Shown one piece after another: positions 9,072-17,703 of a DNA stretch of 64,000 nt (the first letter of the stretch is position 1; the number at the start of each line of letters is the position of its first letter). The stretch comes from Shinella curvata. GTDB taxonomy: Bacteria; Pseudomonadota; Alphaproteobacteria; Rhizobiales; Rhizobiaceae. Made by a program: the position numbers and the translations under genes. The notes under the pieces were generated by a model. It made no database searches. It worked only from the letters and a program-made list of their open reading frames with translations, and had not been told where the DNA came from. The DNA lies in NCBI RefSeq assembly GCF_022899935.1, contig NZ_JALJCJ010000004.1, positions 616,559 through 680,558 of the forward strand. The letters run 5' to 3'.

Positions 9072-9620
9072 ATGGAAGACCTGTTGCGAGCCAATTCCCC
9101 GTCCATTGCGCATATTTGCGCAGCACTGACCCTCAGTATCACGGTGCACATGTCCATCAGCATCGGCGGCGTCTTCACGCTGATCTTCGCCTGGCTTTCC
9201 CATGGTGATCCCTATGCCGGCTGGGTGCAGGGGTTTCGGGACCTCGCGCGTGGTTTTGCGGTGCCAGTCACGCGTTATTACGCCGTTTGCCTTGTCATCG
9301 CGGTAACGACTGTTCCATTCGTACTCGGGATGATCGACGCATGGTTGATTGCTGGCAGGAGGCGCTATGGTTCGCTCATCATTCTTGGCTACGGCACTGT
9401 CGTCGCCTTGACCAGCTTGGTGTTCTACATGGGCGCGTCCTATTTCCCGCCGCCTGCTGTTCGCGTTGCGGGAGGCTATGCGGATATCGCCGTACGCTTG
9501 GTCGCTCCCCTCATGCTGGCCGGATGGCTTTCGCTCATACCCGTATCCACTCTCATTGCGCACGCCATCGTTTCGATTGCGCTCGGCAAGGCTGGCTTGT
9601 TTTCCGATCGTCCGAAGTAG
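9072..9620 (+). CDS. Membrane protein, unknown
   Basis: A 182-residue protein with four clear hydrophobic spans (about 18-42, 73-92, 100-122 and 142-172) and no recognised motif. The ATG at 9072 lacks a good ribosome site, so the exact start is uncertain. The coding call rests on the long hydrophobic segments and on the fact that the overlapping minus-strand frames look polar and low in information. It is divergent from the preceding membrane protein and convergent with the next gene. Confidence 0.55.
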   Translation: MEDLLRANSPSIAHICAALTLSITVHMSISIGGVFTLIFAWLSHGDPYAGWVQGFRDLARGFAVPVTRYYAVCLVIAVTTVPFVLGMIDAWLIAGRRRYGSLIILGYGTVVALTSLVFYMGASYFPPPAVRVAGGYADIAVRLVAPLMLAGWLSLIPVSTLIAHAIVSIALGKAGLFSDRPK

Positions 9621-9684
9621 TCCTCCCACACTCCTGCGCCCATTGGCATGGCCGGCAATCCGGTCCCACACCAGCCGAGTGGCC

Positions 9685-10578
9685 TCAGCTCCCAGTTTCG
9701 AAGACTGGAACGACCCACTGGAATTGTACGAAGGATTTGGCTCCCGGCAGCGAAGTGATCTGGACCATCCATTCGGTGTAGCGGGTGCGCTCGTCGGTAC
9801 CGCTCGGTGGTAGGTCGGCGGGGATGCGGAAGAGGATCGGAAGCCCATTGTTGGCGCCGGTGCGCAGCGCCTGCGCCGGGTCGATCTCGATTTCGTCCCA
9901 AAAGAGCAGGTCGGCGGTGTGGCTTTCCGCGTTGGTGCGACGATGGCGGAAATCGGAGCGATGGCATGTGACTTCGGCGCGCAGCCTCTCCCTCAGCCTT
10001 TCCTTGCCGTGCACGATGAAGCGCGCTTCGAAGGTGCCCCCTATGCGGCCCGGCCCTTCGATCAGACGCAGCTCGCCCTTGCCGTAGCGGAGCCAGGCGG
10101 CAATGAGACCGATCAGCCAGCTGACGAGGGTTGCGAACATCAGGCCCATGAACCCGACAAACAGCCAAGGGATTCCGTTGTGCTTGATTCCGTAGGCGAT
10201 CTTGTGGGCGTTGACGATGGAGAGGAAGGTGATGGTCCCGGCGAAGGCTGCCAGGACCACGAGAATTAACGCCATCTTGCCGACCGGGCTGTCGAAGAGT
10301 CGGCCGGCGCGCCATTCGGCATCGGCCGGCTTCGCGCCGGGCGGATCTGGGTTCTTGCCGGCAAGGACGCGATAGAAGCGCCGCAGGAGGAGAAGGGACG
10401 GCCAGAGAAGGCCGACGCCGCCGATGATGCAGAAAGTCGCCGGGAGATACAGGTGGTCGACCACAGCGGCATTGATGCCACCGAAAAGCAGCATGATGGA
10501 GAAGATCAACATTGCCAGCAGGATGATCTGGAGGCCGATGATCGTGCCCCAGCCATGTTTTTTCGCCACCTCTTTCAT
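9685..10578 (-). CDS. Four-span membrane protein with C-terminal soluble domain
   Basis: The ATG at 10578 (297 residues) is preferred because it lies four bases after the stop of the upstream lipoprotein gene, with GAGCGG in front. Two pairs of spans (about 12-60 and 100-165) precede a C-terminal domain of about 130 residues (GGTFEARFIVHGKERLRERLR, LLFWDEIEIDPAQA, FRIPADLPPSGTDERTRYTEWMVQI). The layout resembles DUF3592-type proteins, in which a substituent-size domain follows membrane spans, but the match is loose. It is the last gene of a four-gene minus-strand run. Confidence 0.68.
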   Translation of the reverse strand: MKEVAKKHGWGTIIGLQIILLAMLIFSIMLLFGGINAAVVDHLYLPATFCIIGGVGLLWPSLLLLRRFYRVLAGKNPDPPGAKPADAEWRAGRLFDSPVGKMALILVVLAAFAGTITFLSIVNAHKIAYGIKHNGIPWLFVGFMGLMFATLVSWLIGLIAAWLRYGKGELRLIEGPGRIGGTFEARFIVHGKERLRERLRAEVTCHRSDFRHRRTNAESHTADLLFWDEIEIDPAQALRTGANNGLPILFRIPADLPPSGTDERTRYTEWMVQITSLPGAKSFVQFQWVVPVFETGS

Positions 10579-10582
10579 GCGC

Positions 10583-11251
10583 TTATTCCGCTCGCCAGTG
10601 GACGTCGAAGACACTCATGAACGCGTCGCCGTTGCCCCCCGCCACAACGGCAGTCGAGACATCGGAGAGCCGCACGAGGGATTTTTCCTTGTCGGCAAGC
10701 AGGATGCCCGCATCGGCCTTTGCCGGACGGTTTTGATAGAAGGCGCCGGAGAATTGAACGCCCATGTCGCGGCCAAGATCGTTCTCGATTCCGAAGACGA
10801 TTTCGGGATCCGTCACGGCGTCATCCATTCCCAGTTGGCGCTCGATCGCATCGAGCGTGACGCCGGAGAAGACCGTGAGGTCATAGACCTTGCCGCGGTC
10901 GGTAGCGGCGGCGACTTCGAGGACGAGGCCCGCCCGCTCGGGCCGCTCGGATTCGGCGCGAATGACCCAGACCTTGGTGTCGATCTCGGCGTGCGGCGCG
11001 GCCATATCCGTGTAGCACGTACCTCCGCTGGCCGGCATGATCTCGGCGAGCTTCGCAACATGGGCGGCGATCTCCGCCTTGCAGTCGGCTGAGGCGGGTA
11101 GGGGGATGCGAAGGGTGGCTTCGATCTCGCGCGGCGCGCCTGTATCGCCCACGGTGATGATTTCGGACAGCCGGACGGGGGTCATGATCGCCGGTGAACA
11201 GGCGGCCAGCGTAAGCAGGGCGGCGAGAAGAAGGAGCGGGGAACGGGCCAT
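10583..11251 (-). CDS. Lipoprotein, paralogue 1
   Basis: The ATG at 11251 gives 222 residues, with a signal peptide MARSPLLLLAALLTLAAC and a lipobox LTLAAC. AGGAC precedes it. Landmarks in the mature part are CKAEIAAHVAKLAEIMP, ERAGLVLEVAAATD, DPEIVFGIENDLGRDMGVQFSGAFY and VRLSDVSTAVVAGGNGDAFM. The product of 12425-13084 carries the same landmarks in the same order, so the two genes are diverged copies on opposite arms of a divergent gene group. Probably an outer- or inner-membrane-attached periplasmic protein. Function unknown. Confidence 0.7.
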   Translation of the reverse strand: MARSPLLLLAALLTLAACSPAIMTPVRLSEIITVGDTGAPREIEATLRIPLPASADCKAEIAAHVAKLAEIMPASGGTCYTDMAAPHAEIDTKVWVIRAESERPERAGLVLEVAAATDRGKVYDLTVFSGVTLDAIERQLGMDDAVTDPEIVFGIENDLGRDMGVQFSGAFYQNRPAKADAGILLADKEKSLVRLSDVSTAVVAGGNGDAFMSVFDVHWRAE

Positions 11252-11347
11252 CTGTTGCGTCCTCGGCAAGAATGGGCGACGCGGAAGTGCGTTGTCGCTA
11301 TCCATGCGCCCCGCATGTTTCAGGCGCGTGCCGCAGAGTACGGGCGG

Positions 11348-11569
11348 CTATCGCCGGGCGGTGAGCAACGCCAACAGGAGGAAGACGAAAGCAAACCCGC
11401 CCCAGACCATGCCGCCGGGCGTGAGGTTGTCGCCATCGGCCGTCACGCAGCTCGACAGCGCCGCCTCTATGCAATCGCGATAAAGCCAGTAGCGGAGATG
11501 GAACAGCCAGGCCGATCCGGCGGCGAGCACTGCGAAGAAGACAGGGAAAATCCAACGCATGGCGCTCAC
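11348..11569 (-). CDS. Small two-span membrane protein
   Basis: A 73-residue protein. Its ATG overlaps the TGA of the upstream gene as ATGA, so coupling is likely. Hydrophobic spans lie at about 5-25 and 53-70. Between them is a loop with two cysteines (YRDCIEAALSSCVTADGDN). No family recognised. Confidence 0.6.
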   Translation of the reverse strand: MSAMRWIFPVFFAVLAAGSAWLFHLRYWLYRDCIEAALSSCVTADGDNLTPGGMVWGGFAFVFLLLALLTARR

Positions 11570-11829
11570 TCCGCAAGGAGGGCCGGCGCGCCCTTTGTCA
11601 GGAGTGGCTGGAGATCGCTGATGTTGGGTGTGAAAATCCGGTCGTTGCAGTGCGGGCTCATGCCGACATAGGTGAATGCATCCGCGAACCCCATTGAGTT
11701 GGAGAAAAGCATCATAAGGCCGGCCAGACCGAGCCGGCGCATCCCGTAGCGCACCTGTTTCCCGGCGGGCCGCTGGCCTATATCCGGACGGGAGACAACG
11801 ATGCCATCGGCAATATCTGGGAGAGTCAT
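11566..11829 (-). CDS. Small membrane-associated protein, unknown
   Basis: The ATG at 11829 is preferred (87 residues) because AAGGAT lies seven bases upstream; a longer frame starts at 11895. The protein has a basic patch (GKQVRYGMRRLG) followed by one hydrophobic stretch (LAGLMMLFSNSMGFADAF) and a polar C-terminus with one cysteine. It overlaps the next gene by four bases and heads a four-gene minus-strand run that includes a lipoprotein. Function unknown. Confidence 0.5.
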   Translation of the reverse strand: MTLPDIADGIVVSRPDIGQRPAGKQVRYGMRRLGLAGLMMLFSNSMGFADAFTYVGMSPHCNDRIFTPNISDLQPLLTKGAPALLAE

Positions 11830-11978
11830 GACGGCGATCCTTATGAGTGGGGAGTAATCCCCTCGATGCCCCTTGCTACCGCCGCTCTGTTTCATTCCGA
11901 ATTCGGCCAGTCCATCTCCGGGGCAAGATGCTGAAACAGCGATCCGGCATAACCCTGCAAAAACCCTCGGAGGTCGCC

Positions 11979-12329
11979 ATGCGTCTGATCATCGCCATCT
12001 GGGCCCTTGCCGGTGTCGGCATTGCGAGCCTTATACTCATGGGCCTTGGGAGTGCCGGTTTCCCGGATGGCTATATCAGCCCCTATGACCGGCTTATGCG
12101 CCTGCCGCAGACCGCGCTTTCCGCAATGCTACTTCTTGCCGGAATAGTCCTCTTGATCCGCAGTGCTTTCAATCGGACAAGGCGGTTCGATGTCCTTCTC
12201 GGTTTGGCTATGCTGATCTGCCTCTATCTGCCCCTGACCGTGATGGAGCGTTGCCCGCGCTGGCAGATGTGCACCTCGATCTTCGAGAGCACGACCGGCA
12301 TGATGTTGAACGACGGTGCCGGCGGTTAA
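11979..12329 (+). CDS. Small three-span membrane protein
   Basis: A 116-residue protein with a perfect GGAGG five bases before the ATG. Three hydrophobic spans (about 3-24, 45-62 and 73-88) are followed by a short tail with two cysteines (MERCPRWQMCTSIFES). No family recognised. It is divergent from the minus-strand run that ends at 11829, and the lipoprotein gene follows on the same strand. Confidence 0.65.
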   Translation: MRLIIAIWALAGVGIASLILMGLGSAGFPDGYISPYDRLMRLPQTALSAMLLLAGIVLLIRSAFNRTRRFDVLLGLAMLICLYLPLTVMERCPRWQMCTSIFESTTGMMLNDGAGG

Positions 12330-12424
12330 GCCCGCGGCATCTGCGCCGCCAAGCGAGACAACAGCGTGAAACGATAAGCGGAGAGGTATGGACGCTCGCT
12401 TCAACCCGCTCATCGGAGGTTCCC

Positions 12425-13084
12425 GTGGGTCTGCTTCTTCTTTGCTTCGGTGCCGTCTCGCTTTCAGGTGCCTGCACGCCTCTCATGCATATCAGCCTTC
12501 CCGTCAGCAGCATCGTCGAGACCGCGGAGACCGCGAAGCCTACGACCACCACTGCCGACGTCATGGTGAAATGGAACAAGCCCGCACACTGTGGAGCCGA
12601 GCTTGCAAATGTCGTCGAGGACCTCAGGGCCATCGGCGTCGAGGCGAAGAACGCGCAGTGCGGTGAAACCAGCACGGGCACGAAGTTCATTTTCAGCATG
12701 GACGTGACCCTTGTCACCAATGCCGGTGAGCGGCCAGCCGGCGCCGGTCTCGTGCTCGAGATCGATGCCGAAATAGGCAAGATTCAGGGAACAAACATAA
12801 CGCTCGTCGGAATGAACACTGCCGGTAAGCTTGCCGAACTCACCGGATATGAGAAGCCGGATTTCCTGCCCCCAGAGATCGTCGTCGACGTGTTCAACGA
12901 CACCAACAGGGACTACAGTGTCCAGTTCGAGCAGGTCTTCGTGGACCATGAACCGTTCATGCCCGACAGGACCTTTGATCTGCAGCGCTATGCGAGAGCT
13001 GCCGTTCAGCTCAATGATGCAGCTAGCGCCGTGATCGCGGCCGGAAACGCCAACCGCTTCATGACGCTCTACCCGCTGCCGTGA
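12425..13084 (+). CDS. Lipoprotein, paralogue 2
   Basis: The GTG at 12425 (219 residues) is chosen because GGAGGT lies four bases upstream and the reading starts directly with a lipoprotein signal (VGLLLLCFGAVSLSGAC). The mature part has CGAELANVVEDLRAIGV, GAGLVLEIDAEIG, PPEIVVDVFNDTNRDYSVQFEQVF and VQLNDAASAVIAAGNANRFM, which parallel the lipoprotein at 10583-11251 block by block. It is convergent with an AraC-family regulator, with three bases between the stop codons. Function unknown. Confidence 0.72.
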   Translation: MGLLLLCFGAVSLSGACTPLMHISLPVSSIVETAETAKPTTTTADVMVKWNKPAHCGAELANVVEDLRAIGVEAKNAQCGETSTGTKFIFSMDVTLVTNAGERPAGAGLVLEIDAEIGKIQGTNITLVGMNTAGKLAELTGYEKPDFLPPEIVVDVFNDTNRDYSVQFEQVFVDHEPFMPDRTFDLQRYARAAVQLNDAASAVIAAGNANRFMTLYPLP

Positions 13085-13087
13085 TCT

Positions 13088-14050
13088 TTATCGGCGCGGG
13101 CGCAACTCGCCCGGCGTAAAACCGAAATGGCGCTTGAAGCTGCGATTGAAGGTCGGTGTATCGAAGAAACCGAGGTCCATCGCAATGGACAGGATCGTGC
13201 GGTCTGCGTTCCGCTCGTCGGAAAGGACCGCCGCCGCCTTTTCCAGGCGCATCCGGCGCAGTTCGTCGGAAAAGCTTGTCCCCTGGCTTGCGAAGAGGCG
13301 TTGGACATGTCGCACGCTGACACCCTGGCGGGCGGCGATCCATTCAAGGTTCAGGGTCGGTTTTCCGAGATAAGCGAGCATGTCCGCCTCGATGACCTTG
13401 CGACGGGAACGAGAGACGACGCCCTCCATCGTTTCCGCGCCGCGCTGATCGCCGCTGCCTAGGGTCAACGCGATGAGATCCTGGAGATGCCGGGCCGCCA
13501 TCGCTGTGATTGCTGGATCGTTAAACCGTTCGTGCGCTGTCGCCTGGAGATAGGAGCGGAGGAGGAGCATGCCGGGGGCCTGCCGCGAAACTCCGCGTAG
13601 CGGCGCTTCGCCGAGACCGGCGACCGCATCGTGGAGAACTTTGTGAGGCAGGCGTACGGACCAACCACGGGCCGCCCGCGGAAGCGTGAACTGAGTGCTG
13701 CGCGCCTGAGAAAGCACCAGCATATCGCCCGTCTTGACGACGAAGTCTTCCATGCCGGCTGAACGCATCAGGATCGGAGTGTCGGCCATCGTGAGGATCA
13801 CGTCGTCGTTTCCGTCCTCCCGCAGCTTGTCCGTCCGTTCATGGGTAGCGGCCAATTGCGTCCAGTACCCCCACTTGGTCGTGCCGGAAACATGGAGGTC
13901 GAGGCGATAGTCGATTTCTGTGGCCCCTTCGGGGAGATTAATCTCGATGTGACAAATCTCTCGACCGAGATAGTCCTTCATCACCTCGATAGCATTCCCA
14001 TCGGGCAACGTCTCGGATGTGAATTCCAGCTTCGTGAACGTCATAGGCAA
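13088..14050 (-). CDS. AraC-family transcriptional regulator 1
   Basis: A 320-residue protein whose N-terminal 200 residues resemble the AraC-binding-like domain of the long AraC/XylS regulators. The C-terminus holds the two helix-turn-helix motifs (LNLEWIAARQGVSVRHVQRLF near 232-252 and ILSIAMDLGFFDTPTFNRSFKRHFG near 285-310, ending FTPGELRPRR). A second ATG two codons in (14044) is equally possible. A perfect 15-bp palindrome sits just upstream of the start. Its target may be the neighbouring envelope genes, but this is inference from position. Confidence 0.88.
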   Translation of the reverse strand: MPMTFTKLEFTSETLPDGNAIEVMKDYLGREICHIEINLPEGATEIDYRLDLHVSGTTKWGYWTQLAATHERTDKLREDGNDDVILTMADTPILMRSAGMEDFVVKTGDMLVLSQARSTQFTLPRAARGWSVRLPHKVLHDAVAGLGEAPLRGVSRQAPGMLLLRSYLQATAHERFNDPAITAMAARHLQDLIALTLGSGDQRGAETMEGVVSRSRRKVIEADMLAYLGKPTLNLEWIAARQGVSVRHVQRLFASQGTSFSDELRRMRLEKAAAVLSDERNADRTILSIAMDLGFFDTPTFNRSFKRHFGFTPGELRPRR

Positions 14051-14055
14051 GCGAC

Positions 14056-14070
14056 AACCATGTTATGGTT
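14056..14070. promoter_or_regulatory. 15-bp palindrome upstream of AraC regulator 1
   Basis: AACCATGTTATGGTT is a perfect inverted repeat (six-base arms, three-base centre). It lies five bases upstream of the upstream-most start codon of the AraC regulator at 13088-14050, where a ribosome site would be expected. That position fits an autoregulatory operator. No protein is known to bind it. Confidence 0.4.
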
Positions 14071-14129
14071 TCCAAGCCTATGCTAGAACTCGGCTTTCGG
14101 GAAGTTTCGTCTTCGACGCAGACAATACG

Positions 14130-15107
14130 TCAGGCCGCGGCACCAGCGGGTGCGACTTCGCGGTGATCCCGCCGGAAACTCGACGGGGTGACGGCGAACC
14201 GCTTGCGGAACAGCCTGTTGAAGGTGGACAGGTCGGTGAAACCGGCCTCGAGGGCAACATCCAGTATGCGGACCGGCGACTTGGCGTTCACCAGGCGGGC
14301 TCGGGCGAACTCGAGCCGCATGTTTTGCAGATGGGTCGTGAACGTCGTGCCGTTCTCGTCGAAGAGACGCTGCAGGTAGCGCGGCGTCACGTCCTGGCGA
14401 GCTGCAACATCGTGAATGGAGAGGCTGGGCTCGTGGAAATGCCGGGCTACATCGCGTTTGACGGCGCGGAACCGTTCTTCCCGCACGCTGGCGGCGGCGC
14501 CGATCTCGTCGGTATTGTTCGCTTCGGCGATGACGAAAGCGGCGAGGTCCAGAAGCTGACGGGAGGCGAGGCTGGCAGCCTCATTCGTGACACTCTCCGA
14601 TTGATGCAGGGCGCGCGCATAGGTGAAGAGCAGATCCGCCCCCGGCACTCCAGTATTGAGGCGATGGATCCCCTTGGGTTCGAAACGGGGAAACCGCGAG
14701 ATAAGGGCGGCGCGGTCGATATGGATAGCCGTCGTCATTCCTGCTTCGGGAAAGGTCCAGGCAAATTTCTGGTCCAGCGGCATGAGCAGGATCTCGCCGG
14801 CACTGATGACCTGCGTGTCGCCATAGGCGTCCGCCATCATGAAGTCGCTGTCGCACATACCCATGAGAATATTGGAGTTGCCGTCCGCCACAAGCGCGCT
14901 CGTCCGGGTTGCCGTAAGGGAGGAGATCGAGCCGTGGGCCACGCCCAGCCCGTCGAGCTGGACGACGGACATATCTATATCAAAATCCGCGTCCACCAGC
15001 GGTGCCATGTCGAGGCCCAGGATTGTGCGGCCGTAGAAATCCCGCACGAATGGAACCCTGTCCCTTTCCGCCAAGTCTCGCGTTGCGATGCGAACCTTTC
15101 CGGCCAT
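14130..15107 (-). CDS. AraC-family transcriptional regulator 2
   Basis: The ATG at 15107 (325 residues) has GGAAAG upstream; a longer frame from 15197 has no ribosome site. The N-terminal half is an AraC-binding-like domain (GDTQVISAGEILLMPLDQKFAWTFPEAG). The C-terminal HTH pair reads LSIHDVAARQDVTPRYLQRLF and ILDVALEAGFTDLSTFNRLFRKRFAVTPSSFR. It is in tandem with the other AraC regulator, which differs in sequence. Role unknown. Confidence 0.88.
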   Translation of the reverse strand: MAGKVRIATRDLAERDRVPFVRDFYGRTILGLDMAPLVDADFDIDMSVVQLDGLGVAHGSISSLTATRTSALVADGNSNILMGMCDSDFMMADAYGDTQVISAGEILLMPLDQKFAWTFPEAGMTTAIHIDRAALISRFPRFEPKGIHRLNTGVPGADLLFTYARALHQSESVTNEAASLASRQLLDLAAFVIAEANNTDEIGAAASVREERFRAVKRDVARHFHEPSLSIHDVAARQDVTPRYLQRLFDENGTTFTTHLQNMRLEFARARLVNAKSPVRILDVALEAGFTDLSTFNRLFRKRFAVTPSSFRRDHREVAPAGAAA

Positions 15108-15466
15108 TGCGTTCAACTTTCCACTCCTTTGCGCCACCTCCTGCGCGCCGCTTCTGGAAACGGCCTTCTTAAACGCCCAAGGCCGGCCTGCCCGCAACGT
15201 CGATTTGAAGGGAAATTAGCATGAACCGGAAACTCCGTCTTTTCCGGTGGTGACAGCGTCTTTGCACAAGATGACTCAGTGTACGATTTGTCGTGAACCG
15301 TCGATTGCTTCGGGATCGTGCATGCCTGTCGCTCGACAACCTTCGATTTGGGTTTCCCCTGAACGGTTCACGCTCTGGACCAACCGGCCGTGCAGCCAAC
15401 GACTGGCACCATGGCTGAAAAATCGCCGCTTTCCACGCTCCCGACCGCGGCGCATTTCATCTCTGC
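15108..15466. other. Intergenic region upstream of AraC regulator 2
   Basis: No convincing gene is seen in these 359 bases. They hold the promoter side of the AraC regulator and a set of TGAAC-type repeats (separate entry). A short inverted repeat, CCGGAAA at 15226-15232 against TTTCCGG at 15241-15247, is also present. Confidence 0.5.
15292..15372. promoter_or_regulatory. TGAAC inverted repeats, candidate regulator binding sites
   Basis: CGTGAACCGT (15292-15301) recurs as its exact complement ACGGTTCACG (15363-15372). The second copy is itself inside the palindrome TGAACGGTTCA (15360-15370). Three TGAAC half-sites upstream of an AraC-family gene suggest a binding region for that or another regulator. 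Inference only. Confidence 0.35.
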
Positions 15467-15712
15467 TCAGCGCCATGCGGAACCGTCGTTTGCCTCGCAA
15501 TTGAGGGGAGGCAGAACATTTCCGAATGTATCGTGCAGCCGGGCGCACCCCCATGCGTTCAGGAACGAAGGGACCGCCCCGTTGATAGCCATTCCGACCT
15601 CGTCATAGGGGCTGTCGGTGTTCGTGACATATTGGTGCCAACGGTATCCAAGGGTTGCGGGGATCGCGACCAGGGGGACAAGACAAATCAGGAGAGTGCG
15701 TGCAAGAGACAT
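15467..15712 (-). CDS. Small exported or anchored protein
   Basis: The ATG at 15712 (81 residues) follows GAGGT. The protein has an N-terminal hydrophobic signal/anchor (ARTLLICLVPLVAIPATLGY) and a polar part with two cysteines (AWGCARLHDTFGNVLPPLNCEA). No family recognised. It lies 82 bases downstream of the larger exported protein gene on the same strand. Confidence 0.5.
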   Translation of the reverse strand: MSLARTLLICLVPLVAIPATLGYRWHQYVTNTDSPYDEVGMAINGAVPSFLNAWGCARLHDTFGNVLPPLNCEANDGSAWR

Positions 15713-15794
15713 TGTGGACCTCAAAAATATTACGTCGCTTTACTCGTAGCCGGACACTGTATCTTCGGCGTTTCATCCCCGCGCCTGCATCGTT

Positions 15795-17039
15795 TCAATC
15801 CGTCAGCAGATCCTTACCTTCGGGCGTCAGTTGCTCTCGAACTTCATCGATGGACATCGTCGCAAGATCGCGGGAACAGGCGGCGATGACCGTGGGAAGA
15901 TTGTAGATGCCGAACGTCACCTCGGGTCGTCCGCCAGTACCCTGCACCAGATATGCCGTGAGATAGCTGCCGAGCTGCTCGAGGCTGCAGTCGCTATCTT
16001 CCATTCCCTCGCCATCCCTGGCGCGCGACCGTACAAGGGCGTTTAGCTTCTCCCCGGGGCCGGCATCCGTCCACTCGGCGAAGAGTGTGGTGGGGGAAAT
16101 CACCTTGCCGCGCTGGACGTCGACGGTGACGGGTTTGATGAAATTGGTCGGGCTCGCGCCGCCACACCACAGGCTGCCGCTCTCGATGAAGCTCAGCACA
16201 CCGGCGTTGACGTAGGTCACGCGCACGGTCGTGTCGTCATATCCGCCCAGAGATCCCGTATCGGAGGTCCAGCCGCCGTCCTCGCCGCGAAACGTCCGAT
16301 ACCGCAATGCCCGGCAGCCGAGCGCGGCGAGGTTCTTCCTCCAGTGACCCTGCTTCAGGAACTCGTTGATGGTGGCAGTTGACGATCCGTCGGCCAGTTG
16401 GTCGACGCGCGGCGAGATGAATTTCGTGCGCGGGTCCACCCGATAGGAGACAATCGATCCGTTGAACTCGGCCTTGGCCTGAACCTCCAAGGGAATGTTC
16501 AACTTCGCGAACTCGTATGGATGCGTCTCCGGTCCGATCGTCTCGTCCGACATGGAAACCGCTTCCGACGCCCCGGCGAGGCCATGCGCCGTCGCGCCCT
16601 CGAAAGCGCCGCGCGGTCTTTGGCCGAGCGGGTGCAACATGATCTTTCTGATATCGCTGTCCTTCCGCCATTGCCCGACCAGGCCTTGCCTCGCACCTGG
16701 CTCCAGTGTCCAGACCGCGTCCACGATCGGTCCGGTGTCGGCGCACTCGCCGTCCTTGCACGGTCCTTCCTGGTTCAGCACGAGCGTGGCGGCCGCGCGC
16801 CTGTCGAAGATGAGCGGGATGTCGGACCCGTCATCGGCGAAGCTGAAACGCCCCTCGACCCTCGCCGTGCCGCCAAGCGGATCATCCGTGAACTCAACGA
16901 TAACCTTGTCATCGCCGACGGTGCCTTCGAATGTCATGGGATTTGCGGACGCGCTGAGCGGTACATTCAACGCGACCACGGCCATCACTCCGAGGAGTGC
17001 GGCCTGGCGAGGCATAAAACTTCGTGTGTTCGATCGCAT
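15795..17039 (-). CDS. Exported protein of unknown function, 414 residues
   Basis: The ATG at 17039 follows GGGAGTGG and opens a Sec signal peptide (RQAALLGVMAVVALNVPLSASA, cleavage near 34). The longer upstream frame lacks a signal. The mature protein is soluble and has five cysteines. The C-terminal part has YVNAGVLSFIESGSLWCGG, VTVDVQRGKVISPTTLF and VRSRARD, which loosely resembles DUF3298-type extracytoplasmic domains, where a conserved G-x-x-L strand precedes a ligand loop. That assignment is weak. Divergent from the small exported protein gene at 17194. Confidence 0.65.
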   Translation of the reverse strand: MRSNTRSFMPRQAALLGVMAVVALNVPLSASANPMTFEGTVGDDKVIVEFTDDPLGGTARVEGRFSFADDGSDIPLIFDRRAAATLVLNQEGPCKDGECADTGPIVDAVWTLEPGARQGLVGQWRKDSDIRKIMLHPLGQRPRGAFEGATAHGLAGASEAVSMSDETIGPETHPYEFAKLNIPLEVQAKAEFNGSIVSYRVDPRTKFISPRVDQLADGSSTATINEFLKQGHWRKNLAALGCRALRYRTFRGEDGGWTSDTGSLGGYDDTTVRVTYVNAGVLSFIESGSLWCGGASPTNFIKPVTVDVQRGKVISPTTLFAEWTDAGPGEKLNALVRSRARDGEGMEDSDCSLEQLGSYLTAYLVQGTGGRPEVTFGIYNLPTVIAACSRDLATMSIDEVREQLTPEGKDLLTD

Positions 17040-17193
17040 GGATCCACTCCCGTTCTCGGTTATTGGAGAGCAGCTATCCATCCCCGGTTTCGCGAGAGTT
17101 TCGCCGCGCCGTGTCACCAGCCTGAGGGCGGCATGCTCGCGAAACACTGGGCAGCGACAACCGCCCCCATTCGAACATGCCGAAAGCGACACC

Positions 17194-17655
17194 ATGACGA
17201 TCGAGCAAACTGCAAGCGCGGTGGCAATACTCGCGGCCACCGCCCTCTTCCTCCCGGCCTCGGCGAATGCTGGTGGGCGTCCGCTGACAGATTGGGTCGG
17301 CTCCTGGTCTCTCGGGGCCGAGCAGACGATCGACATTTCGCTGGAGGAGGGCAGCTTGCTGGTGGTCGACGGATACGCGACCTACGGCGCCCGAGACCCT
17401 GAAAGGGTCGCGCAGGGATCGGTTCAGGTCGCGAGCTTTTTCGCGCGGATCACCCGCGGTCAGGTCGAGGCGGGTGAGGTGATCCGCTTCACCATCGATG
17501 GCGATACAGTCCTGCCGTTCGCTGTGGCGGATGGCAGCCTGTGCAAGGTCGAGCTGAAACTGGAATGGCCGAAGCTGCGAGCGCGCGACAACGGCCGCTG
17601 CGGTGGCGCGAATGTATCCTTCACCGGTCTCTATGCCGCACCCTACAAGAAATAG
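17194..17655 (+). CDS. Small exported protein, unknown
   Basis: A 153-residue protein with a Sec signal peptide (AVAILAATALFLPASANAGG, cleavage near 29). The mature part starts LTDWVGSWSLGAEQTIDI and contains two cysteines (GSLCKVELK, NGRCGGANVSFTG). It looks like a small beta-rich periplasmic domain. No family recognised. Divergent from the large exported protein gene, with about 154 bases between starts. Confidence 0.65.
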   Translation: MTIEQTASAVAILAATALFLPASANAGGRPLTDWVGSWSLGAEQTIDISLEEGSLLVVDGYATYGARDPERVAQGSVQVASFFARITRGQVEAGEVIRFTIDGDTVLPFAVADGSLCKVELKLEWPKLRARDNGRCGGANVSFTGLYAAPYKK

Positions 17656-17703
17656 CCGGCGTGCCTAGCCTGCCGCTTTCACGATAGTCCCCGGGGAACC
17701 GAG

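Noticed and set aside
9063..9848. Minus-strand frame overlapping the membrane protein at 9072-9620
   Set aside because: It overlaps the gene at 9685-10578 in another frame and is polar and featureless, while the plus-strand product has four good membrane spans.
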